NCBI GenBank assembly: GCA_039566865.1
Contig: CM076959.1
Location: forward strand, 8,415,501 to 8,479,500
Length of the DNA stretch: 64,000 nt
Reading direction: 5' to 3'
DNA from: Aurelia coerulea
Taxonomy: Eukaryota; Cnidaria; Scyphozoa; Semaeostomeae; Ulmaridae
This document shows, piece after piece, positions 55,435 to 64,000 of this stretch. Position numbers and translations under genes: made by a program. Under the pieces are notes generated by a model. That model did no database searches. It had not been told where the DNA came from and saw nothing but the letters and a program-made list of their open reading frames with translations. Every line of letters starts with the position of its first letter. Positions within the stretch are counted from its first letter, which is position 1.

Positions 55435-55985
55435 GACCTGTGACATTTCGTCCCTTGTTTCCTTGCGTTCTTTGATTTGCAGATATCACTTGCTCAATAA
55501 GGGACTCATTTCATTACTCTTATAAAATGGGCCCCCTATGTCAAAATGGCCTAAACTAGCGGAATTCTCGTACACTCAATAAAATCGCTTCAATTTCTGG
55601 TTTAAAGAGCTTCAGCATTGAAAAGCAAACTTGTAGTACAAAGAATAATGTTTTGCGAACCTACTCATCGCAAAATACATACCTTTCAAGCAGTAATCTT
55701 CCTCTGTAGAAACAAAATAGATCGATCGCAGCTACGAGAACTCTTTCCCGAATCAACCGTTTTTGTACGCAACAACAACAACAGCCAAAATACCGCCTCC
55801 TTATTGGTTGAAAACTAAATTCTAGCAAATTGATTGGTCAATACGGATCCACACCATATTGGCCTAAAGTGGCTACACTTTATAAGAGTAATGAAATGAG
55901 TCCCTACTGAGCAAGTGATATCTTCAAATAAAAAAACGCAAGGAAACAAGGGACGAAGTGTCATGAGTCTAGCCATCTTTAGCGT
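55435..55985. mobile_element. foldback element with about 100-bp TIRs
   Basis: 55435-55535 is inverted at 55875-55985 (TTCGTCCCTTGTTTCCTTGCGTT, GATATCACTTGCTCA, CTCATTTCATTACTCTTATAAA). No ORF. Confidence 0.75.
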
Positions 55986-56139
55986 AATCGTCTATTTCGC
56001 GGCATAACCTCGTTTTCAATACACGACTACGAAACCAGGTTTTGTCGCACATCTTCATCTGACTGAAGCTCAGAGTTGTTCCGCGACAGGATTTGACTTG
56101 AAGGAATCTATATCTATGGTCGGTCCTAAATTTTTACAA
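55986..56139. other. unassigned interval
   Basis: Inverted remnant of the block at 55240-55300; otherwise nothing. Confidence 0.35.
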
Positions 56140-56305
56140 AACTTAATCTTTTTTGTTTTGAAACTTCCACGAGGGCACAGGTACTGGACATGAAGATTAC
56201 TTTACCATGGAACATTTTATGAAATTTGTAAGGAACTCTGAGTACTAAGCACGACTAAGCATCTGATAATTCTAAGAAACTTTCACTACTGGCTCAAATT
56301 CCCGG
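56140..56305 (-). repeat. TAAGAAACT element fragment (empty-site paralogue)
   Basis: The reverse complement matches 51060-51084 joined to 54305-54430, without the hAT-like insertion. It confirms that insertion. Confidence 0.75.
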
Positions 56306-56604
56306 GGTAAGTTAAGTTATTCATGGTACGGGGTTGTGCCTTATTGTACGGGGTACCTTTTTTATGATAGAGTACGGATTTATGGGTATGGTTTTCAACA
56401 ATTTTTTATATTTTCCTAATTTATGGGTATTATTTTGTTTAAAGCTTCATTTATGAAGTCAAATCCTTGCATTTTGTGTCAGAAAAACTCTGAGCTTCAG
56501 CTGGATGAAGATGCGTCACAAAGCCTGGTTTCGTCGTCGAAATTCGAAAGCGAGGTTGCGCCGCGAAATCGGATTTCGTCGTTGAGATCTGACTGCAACC
56601 ACAT
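56306..56604. other. unassigned interval
   Basis: Short TACGGG and TTTATGGGTAT repeats at 56335-56430; nothing else. Confidence 0.4.
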
Positions 56605-58047
56605 ATTTCATATTTCATATTAAATTTTTATATTTCATATTTAATTCTTTTAAGGAGGGTTGCCCTTCAGCAGAAGCTGGTTTTCAAGGGGCCCTCCGAT
56701 AAAAACAATAATTAAAATCTACAGAAACAAAGTAAAAAGCTATTAATTAAATCAAACTATAAAACCTTATTTACAATATTCAAAACCTATGTACAATAAT
56801 GTTTAAAATTTAAAATCATGCGAAAGAAAAAGAAGCCTGTACCTAAATAGTCTTGAAACTCTTCAGTGAGGCTGCCTGCTTAGACTCGGCTGAGAGGCTA
56901 TTCCACAGTTTTGCACCTCTGTAGGAGAAACATCTCTGGCCATTATTTGACCTTTTCTTGGGTAACCTAAGGTCGGTTCCTGTATTACGAAGGCTGTAGG
57001 ATGAACACTGCGAATTTCGTGTGAAGAGGTCACACAGGTATTGTGGAGCCAGCTCATTTAAGGACTTGAAGACCATTGTCTGAGACTCATAAGCTACATG
57101 TTCGTCAATGGTCTTCCATCCCAGCTCTTCGATAAGGGGTCTGCTTGGGGCATCGAAGCTGCTATGCGTTACAATCCTAGCAGCACGTTTTTGAAGTTTT
57201 TGCAACTGATTAATTTCAGTTGAACCAGCACAGCCCCAAACAGAACAACAGTATCGAAAGTGGGGCTCAACAATACCTGTGTAGAGAGTTAGCAAAGTTT
57301 CTTGTGGGAGAAAAGACTTGGCATGTCTCAAAAAACCAACTGCCCTGGAGACCTTGCTGGAAACTGCCTTGATTTGTTCTTTCCAATCCAAGGAGCAGTC
57401 AATTTGCACGCCAAGGTATTTTTTCTTTTTGACTACTTCAAGCTCATTATCGCGAATTTTCAGTTCCAAGTCTTTATTTTGACTTTTGAGAATGTTGTGT
57501 TTCTGCTTAGTAGAAATAAGCATGGAATGAGTTTTCGCAACATTCAGGGAAAGCTTGTTGCCTTGTAACCAAGTGTCCAGCTTCCTAAGGTCACTGTTAA
57601 TAGCCTCATTCAGCCGAGTCAAATCATGAGACTGGTAGCATAAACTGGTGTCATCAGCATACATGCAAACGGTGGAATCTTGGACAGCTTGTGGGAGATC
57701 ATTGATGTAGATGAGGAAGAGAAGAGGCCCAAGACATGAACCTTGCGGAACGCCAACTTCTATGTCCCCAACTTTTGAATGAACCCCATTTACCCTACAA
57801 AATTGTTTCCGGCTGGAAAGGTAGGATTTAAACCACGAGAGTTCACGTTGCTGTACACCGTAAAGCTCGAGCTTTTTGCAGAGGATATTATGATCTACAG
57901 TGTCAAATGCCTTTTTGAGGTCAATGAACACTAAACCCACAAGCCTACCAAGATCCAATCCATTGTACCAGTCGTCAGTATTTTTAAGTAAGCATGTTAC
58001 TGTTGAATGAAGGCGTAAAAAGCCGGATTGGCCAGAAACGAAGCCTA
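56605..58047 (-). mobile_element. LINE family B, 5'-truncated copy 3
   Basis: The 3' UTR has CTTTTAAGGAGGGTTGCCCTTCAG. Coding continues upstream of the first ATG to about 58045. Inserted just upstream of the kinase gene. Confidence 0.8.
56843..57958 (-). pseudogene. LINE family B RT
   Basis: Contains VFIDLKKAFDTVDH (motif A), GVPQGSCLGPLLFLIYINDL (motif B), CMYADDTSLC (motif C) and the thumb, C-terminus intact. Uninterrupted; only the fingers and endonuclease are missing through 5' truncation. Confidence 0.85.
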
Positions 58048-58434
58048 GATATCACCGTTGCATTTTATGACGGTGAACCCCGGGTTTCGTGGTGGTAAAT
58101 CGGTAGATTCGAGTTTCGTGGTCACACTGCACGACGACAAGAAGGCACAACGAAACATTTTTGACCCCCTTGCCGCGCGATACAGATGAAAGTTCTGAGG
58201 CAGCCAAAGGCGAGGGGCATTTCTCTTCTTCGTGACCTCGATGCAACAAATGTAAATCTACTTTTTGATTCAAAGTTTCCTCAAGAGTTTCCATGATCTG
58301 ATGAACTAAATGAATTATCTAACAATAGGTGGCTGCGATCACACATGTTTTTGGTATCTATAAGGCAATGTGGGAATATACTATAGAATCCTGTTTATAA
58401 ACTCAATCTGAAGCTATCTACCATCACTTTTTAG
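58048..58434. other. upstream region of the kinase gene
   Basis: No repeat identified. Presumed promoter/5' UTR of the kinase; no motif I would defend. Confidence 0.4.
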
Positions 58435-58581
58435 ATGTTTCGGCCACCGCAGCTACCGACAGCTATCAATAAAGCGCATGATGCTCAGTCATACAAAGGA
58501 ATACCGTGTTTCAAGTGGCAAGAATTTGATAGCAAAATACTCATTGGTTCAGGTTCCTATGGAGAGGTGTATCGTGGCTCT
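58435..58581 (+). pseudogene. protein kinase-like gene, N-terminal part (split by LINE)
   Basis: Starts at ATG 58435 (first in-frame Met) and encodes 49 residues including the glycine-rich loop GSGSYGEVYRG that positions ATP. It is cut after Ser49 (TCT, 58579-58581) by a LINE. Continuation is in frame at 60853. The gene would be a Ser/Thr-type protein kinase; see the next kinase entry for the catalytic residues. Confidence 0.85.
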
Positions 58582-60852
58582 TATCATTATTATTATTATT
58601 ATCAATTTCTTTACCGTTAGATACATAAAAAATATAGCTAAAAGTAATCAGCTAATTAATTCCAACGTTAGTTAAAATTTTAAAATACAAATGTTACATC
58701 AGAAAAAAGGGGATAAAATATTTACAATTCATCGAAAGTATACAGTATACAGTATAAAGGCATAAAAGTGTATAAAAGCAGATATTCAAATATTATCATC
58801 ATAAAAAGCCCAAGTTCGGAATAAAAACGCAGCATAATTTACATGGACAATTTTCTCCGTTCCATCTGAATTTCGTATAGTTGGTGGTAACGTTTGCCAC
58901 AGCTGTGGACCTTTAAATCAGATGCTTTCTGTCCCGTTGTTGACAGATCTCACCCTAGGTTGGAAGAATTCGTTATTGGTACGCAAATTGTAATGACTTT
59001 CATTTTCGCTGAAAGTTTCGTGCATGAATGAAGGGCTCAGGTTATTTTTGTTTTGTACATCTCAGTCATAAGTAACTGCAAGTTCTTTGCATGAATCGTA
59101 ACGGCACAGTCCTTCTCTAATAGCTCACTGTAAGTAGATTCAGTATCCTTATAAGTAATTCTCAGAGCCCTTTCCTGTATTTTGTTAATTTTTTGGCTGA
59201 GCTGCCTGCTGTGAAACATCCAGATTAAAGGACAGTATTGAAACTGACTGGTAATAAATGCCCTCATGAGTGTTCTTAGTTTGCTCTGATCCATGTAAGG
59301 GGATATGCGAGCAAGTGCATAAAGTTTATTGCTAGCCTTTTGACACAATTTGGAAACATGATTACCGAAGGAAAGTTTGCTATCAATTTGAATTCCGAGT
59401 AGCTTCTCTTCGGAGCTATTTACAACATCAGCATTTCCAATCCTAACAGTAACAGGATCATCACACCTCTGCCCAAGAACCAAAAGATGGCATTTATCTG
59501 CATTTAATGTCATAAAGTTGTCGGTAAACCATTCTAAAGCTACACTACAGTCATTTTCAAGCCTATGAGTTATATTGCCCAGGTTCTTATCGCAGGCATA
59601 GATTGTAGTATCATCTGCATAATTACATATATCCGAGTTTTGAATGAAGAGTAGAAGATCATTAATGTATATGTTGAATAACAGAGGCCCTAAGACTGAC
59701 CCCTGAGGAAGACCGCGTGTGACGCTTTTCCAAGAACTAAATGACCCATTTACTTTGACTCTTTGTTGTCTATTTGTGAGGTAATCATTAATTAGTGCCA
59801 ATGCTTCGCAAGAGAAACCGTAGGCGTGCAATTTTGCAATCAAAAGATCGTGTCTGATGCAATCAAATGCCTTGGACAGATCCATCAATACAGCCCCTGC
59901 TTTACCACCTTCATCAAGGCTAATTTTGAATTTTTCTAAGAGCCGTACGAGAGCATGCTGGGCACTGTAACCTTTTCGAAAACCACAGAGGAGTGATGAT
60001 AAAAAGGGTGTAATATAAGCAACTATCTGTTTATCCATTATTCTTTCAAACATCTTTGAGACCGTAGGTAGAACGCTAATTGGCCTAAAGTTGGTCCTAG
60101 AGTTGGTTGGTCCATTCTTGGGAAGAGATGTGACATCCACACACTTTAGTTCATCAGGAAAGGACGAATTTTCTATGCAATCATTAAATATTTTCGTCAG
60201 AGGTTCTACACATACATCAGAATTGGATTTAAGAATTTTAGGAGGAATATTTTTGTGCGTTGTAGCTTTTTTAGGATTTAGATTCCTAACCTCTTTGTCT
60301 ACAGTATCAGGGGTAACTTTCTGAAAAGTAAAGGAACCACCATCTTGAAAGCGACCTTTAGTTTTCAGAATGCTAGGATGATTGGAAAACTTATGTACGG
60401 CCTCATCAATAGGATCTGTGATTCCTTCTGTTGCATTTTCGTAATTAGAGTTTTCATTTATGCCAAGGGAATCCGTCACAGTGACGAAAAATTCATTCAT
60501 AGTTTCTGCTACCTCAACATCGTTGGAAATAATGGTTTCATCTTCAATCAACACTATTTTATTCTTAGATTGTGATTTGTCCGAGAAAAAAGGTTTCACA
60601 GTTTTCCAGAATTTCTTATTATCAGTGACAAGTGAGATGTCTAGGTTATTGTAATAATTTCTTTTTTCCTTCCGAAATAACTTAACACAAGAGTTTCGTT
60701 GCTTGCGAAATTTGTTCCAATTTTCGGCAGTTCGATCTTCGTTGAATTTATTACGTAATCTAGAACGTAGCATGGTCGCTTTACGCAGAGCACGAGTCAT
60801 AAATGGTTTATCATTTGCCCGGACATATTTTTTCTTAACAGGAGCATGTTTA
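58582..60852 (-). mobile_element. LINE family A, copy 3, inserted in the kinase
   Basis: The 3' end is (ATT)n at 58585-58602 and the family A UTR. It is flanked by TCT on both sides (58579-58581, 60853-60855), a 3-bp duplication or microhomology. Insert 2271 bp. Confidence 0.85.
59037..60844 (-). pseudogene. LINE family A ORF2, RT
   Basis: Open from LDKHAPVKKKYV (end of the endonuclease-RT linker) through LMDLSKAFDCIRHD (motif A), GLPQGSVLGPLLFNIYINDL (motif B; usual GVPQG) and NYADDTTIY (motif C). It ends early at TAA near 59037 within the thumb; family A copy 1 continues there for about 100 more codons, so a frameshift or stop is present. Endonuclease missing. Confidence 0.85.
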
Positions 60853-62328
60853 TCTAAAACTCAAAAACAGTTGTTCGTTGTTAAGGTGTTAAACGATACA
60901 GAGATGAAAGATTTCATCAAAGAAGTTCGATTTCACAACAATCTAAAGGATCCCAACCTCGTTGGATTCAAAGCAATGTGCCTTTCGAATAAAGCAATAA
61001 TGCTTGAGTATGTTTGTTTCGATCTTCAAATGTTTTGTGGCGACGGGAAGGTATCAAGTCTTGATGCATTACTAAAGGAGCTTCACAGTGCCCGATGTAA
61101 AGGATTTGAGCATCTCATACCCTGCATTGCAAAGCATATCGTGAAAGGTTTGTCGTACCTACATGCAAGGGGAGTAGCACATCGAGACCTAAAACCTGCC
61201 AATGTGCCTGTGAGCAACCAGCATCTTATTGGCCTGCCCCCCACCCATCAAAACGCCAAGTGGAAAAGCAATCCATGTGTCGCCAAACTTTCTGACTTTG
61301 GCGAACGTTGGGGTAAAATATCGCAGTCAGTCGATGCCGCATGCTCCCAAACTGCGAACGTTTACAAGGGAACACCAGCATTCATGGCTCCCGAGGTGAT
61401 AGACCCACTGCAACGACCTGCTCACATGGGAGAGGAGGAATTAAAGCTCGCCGACTTGTGGAGCATGGGCATGCTATTTTATTGCCTTCTAAATCCAAGC
61501 AACAAGGCACCATATTTGTTGGAAGGAAAGAGCAGTGGAATCAAACCGGGACAATGGCAACCCTTTATCAAGAATAAGATATCCAAAGGAATCAAACCAA
61601 TTCACGATCCAGAATATAGTGCTGTTCGTGCGTCCGTATGGGTAAATATAGAGGAAGTCTTTGAAAGGTGCATCATCAAAGAGCCAAACCAACGCGTGTC
61701 ATTGTCATTAGTTACAGAAATTTTGAATGAAGTTGATACATCAGAGAGTATCCCACTTTCCCTCCACCAAGAAAGTTCGTTCATAAGAGCCCACGACGAA
61801 TTCGTCAGTGGATTACAGTTCAACGACAATGATGTTTCATTTGTGCCTCCAAAGGATGATGGAAGGAATGCCTGTGTTTTCTTATGCTTAAAGATATGCG
61901 AAAAGATATTGGCAACAGATAAGAATTTAGAAGACTTGGCAACTGATAAATCTGCAATCGAGAACATCATTCAAGAATTTCCAAAAGAGATTAATGACGA
62001 AAGAATGAAAGAGGAGCCATACACTGTGGAAGATGCTTACAAACTTGTGCGTGACAACAAAAGCATTTTGCCATTGAGATTGGAGCAAAAGGGCAAAGAC
62101 GAAATGGTGTTTTCTGATGCTGGTAGAAGGGAATTGATCAATATGCTCGATATACTGAGGGGATCAGCAATCATCACAGTTCCACCGTATTCATTTGTCG
62201 TTGCAAGAGAAAGTGAAAGAGTTTTCTTGGTTGACACACACTATGTAGCGGAAGACTTAGGAGGTAATGGTAATGCCATATTGAAAGTATTTTTAAATGC
62301 AGACAGCGCTGCTAAATGGATCTGGAAG
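60853..62328 (+). pseudogene. protein kinase-like gene, catalytic core and C-terminal domain (3' cut by LINE)
   Basis: Resumes at the same Ser codon as 58579, frame preserved. Numbering from the frame start at 60703, it has K61 of VVKV, E74 of helix C, HRDLKPAN at 160-167, DFG at 198-200, and GTPAFMAPE at 223-231, so every core kinase motif is present. A second region follows with a Cys (C391 in GRNACVFLC) and, 120 residues on, VDTH (510-513). This spacing recalls Cys/His peptidase-like folds, but that is only a guess. The frame is lost after KWIWK near 62328, where a second LINE begins. No stop lies before that point. Confidence 0.8.
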
Positions 62329-64000
62329 TTGTTGTTGTTGTATCTCTATTTTACATCGATTGAAAAAAAATCATCTAGTCTACTATGTACATATGTACAT
62401 GGAAACTAATCAAAATCGATGGATACAGTAATTAAATTAAAATAAATACATTTTTTTTAACGATTTGTACATTATTTACAGTAAAACGACAGCGGCATTG
62501 CATTTGCACGTGGGGCCATCCCATTGTGATATTAACCTTTTGAAAATATTAAGGCTTTCAGCCGATTTTAGCTCATTTGGTAAGCAATTCCAAATCTGCG
62601 GTCCTAAGAACTTGAGACTGCGAGCACCGAAAGTAACCTGGTTTGGTCTGTAATGAGTAAGGTTATTAGGAATTCGCGATGAATAATTAGAGGATCTAAC
62701 TTGAAAAATATCTTTCATGAAGGATGGATTCAGACCATTTAGAGTCTTGAACATTTCTATGGAGATAGCTCTAAGTCGGTAAACATGCATGGTGCATCGT
62801 TGTGATTTCAGTAGAAGGTCATTATATGAACTGACATGATCATTATGAAGTAACCTAAGTGCACGTCCTTGTACCTTCTCAATCTTATGCATTGATTTAG
62901 CTGAACAAAAATGCCATACTAAAGGACAGTAATTGAAATTAGAATAAACAAAGCTCTGAACAAGGACTTCTCTCGCATCAAAACCAATATAAGCTCGAAG
63001 CCTCTTTAGGACATTAAGTTGAGTTGCAGCTTTTCTACAAAGTACTGCGATGTGTGGATCAAAGTTTAGTTTATAGTCTAGTTGAATCCCGAGAAGTTTG
63101 ACTGAATCTTCAGACATGATTGTTTTTCCTTGAATACTTATTTTCTCACCACTGGTAGTTGTCTGGTCTTTTTTAATTAACAGTGCATGAAACTTTGATG
63201 GATTTGCAATCAGATGGTTTTCCTTTAACCAATCTAGTGCAACGCCTGCTACTGCCTCTAAGGCTCGCACCAAATCTGGTAGAGTCCCAGAGAAACAAGC
63301 AAGCGTGTTGTCGTCGGCATAATTATATAGCGTTGCCTGTTTAATAAATAGAAAAAGATCATTTATATATACATTAAAAAGAATAGGACCTAACACCGAG
63401 CCTTGGGGGACCCCAGATAAGATTGTTTGAAAGGAACTGTATGTATTGTTTATCCTCACGGATTGCTCACGCCGTTTAAGATATGAATAGATTAGTACCA
63501 AGGCATTTTCATCCACACCGTACGCATTCAGCTTCGCAATCAGCAGATCGTGTGGGATGCAATCAAATGCTTTTGACAAGCCCATCAATAAAGCACCTAC
63601 AATGTAATTATTGTCAACTTTGGTCTTCCAGTCTTCGAGGAGTCTTATCAAAACGTGCTGCATACCGTATGCTTTCCTATATGCGCCTATGAAAACCGAG
63701 AGCGTAGTATCAAGATAAACAACTAATTGCTGTTTCATGACTTTTTCATAGATTTTAGAGAATGTATTTAAAACACTGACAGGACGAAAATTTTTCTCAA
63801 ATGTGCGATTTGCTTCACCCTTATCCAAAGGGCATACTGCTGCACGCTTTCCTTTATCTGGAAACCTATGACTTTGTAAGCAGCTGTTTATTGCAAAGGT
63901 TAAGGGAGCGGTAAGTTCATCTGCAGCTAAATGCACTAGTTTTGGCGGAATTTGATCTTCGCCGGTAGATTTTTTTCCGTCCAAGGATCTCAGTAAAGCC
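62329..64000 (-). mobile_element. LINE family D, 3' part (5' beyond window)
   Basis: The 3' end abuts the kinase at a (GTT)n/(CAA)n tract near 62330. The element continues past the window end. Confidence 0.8.
62476..64000 (-). pseudogene. LINE family D ORF2, RT
   Basis: RT with FRPVSVLNTFSKIYEKV, GVPQGSVLGPILFNVYINDL (motif B), NYADDNTLA (motif C) and a Cys-containing C-terminus (CKCNA). Motif A reads LLMGLSKAFDC: the Asp that usually precedes LSKAFD is Gly. In LINE RTs this is a metal-binding aspartate, so the enzyme is predicted dead. The frame is otherwise open to the window edge. Confidence 0.85.

Noticed and set aside
58558..60870. Kinase halves as two ordinary exons around a normal intron
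   Set aside because: No GT..AG at the seamless TCT joint, and the intervening sequence is wholly LINE with its own 3' tail; still possible with other splice sites, so listed as a test.
61489..62237. - strand frames opposite the kinase
   Set aside because: Antisense shadows of the kinase coding strand.

Overview
This is a eukaryotic, AT-rich window from an invertebrate metazoan, most consistent with a cnidarian. The evidence is intron-split host exons with GT..AG junctions, many LINE copies with (ATT)n 3' tails, a BEL/Pao retrotransposon, Penelope-like elements (PLEs) and R2-like remnants. The phylum is an inference from the overall element mix; no species can be named. I saw no operons, rRNA, tRNA or CRISPR.

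Host genes. (1) A RAD51AP1 (RAD51-associated protein 1) gene runs on the + strand as five exons between 13741 and 29242. All exon phases match, and the conserved C-terminal RAD51-binding motif is present. Its N-terminal exon was not found. Its second intron (10.8 kb) is packed with transposons. (2) A serine/threonine kinase-like gene at 58435-62328 has been split by a LINE inserted between the glycine loop and the catalytic lysine, and its 3' part is cut by a second LINE. (3) Two exons of an unrecognised + strand gene (9435-9852) and possible exons of a - strand gene (11.4-12.2 kb) lie inside a 4.1 kb TTAA-flanked element.

Layout. 1-2345: BEL/Pao 3' end plus LTR. 3361-13230: a large decayed palindrome whose left arm is split by a PLE (3732-7230) and whose right arm is split by a piggyBac-like TTAA element (8751-12882); a Mutator-like foldback with 9-bp target duplication sits in the centre. 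13.7-29.2 kb: RAD51AP1 with intronic LINEs, an R2-like remnant interrupted by a hAT element, and TA-flanked foldback MITEs. 29.6-36.5 kb: non-autonomous DNA transposons. 37.1-41.7 kb: a LINE with a long intact ORF, (ATT)n tracts, PLE debris and minisatellites. 42.3-50.8 kb: a second hAT copy holding a TTAA foldback, LINE fragments, a cluster of GGTCCGCG hairpins and a hAT with a nested TA-MITE. 51.0-54.6 kb: a four-level transposon nest. 54.7-58.0 kb: more foldbacks and a LINE. 58.4-64.0 kb: the doubly interrupted kinase.

The window is mainly a record of successive insertions, many datable relative to each other because paralogous empty sites and target duplications are visible. The strongest host signals are RAD51AP1 and the kinase. 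Boundaries given for decayed elements are approximate unless a target duplication is quoted.
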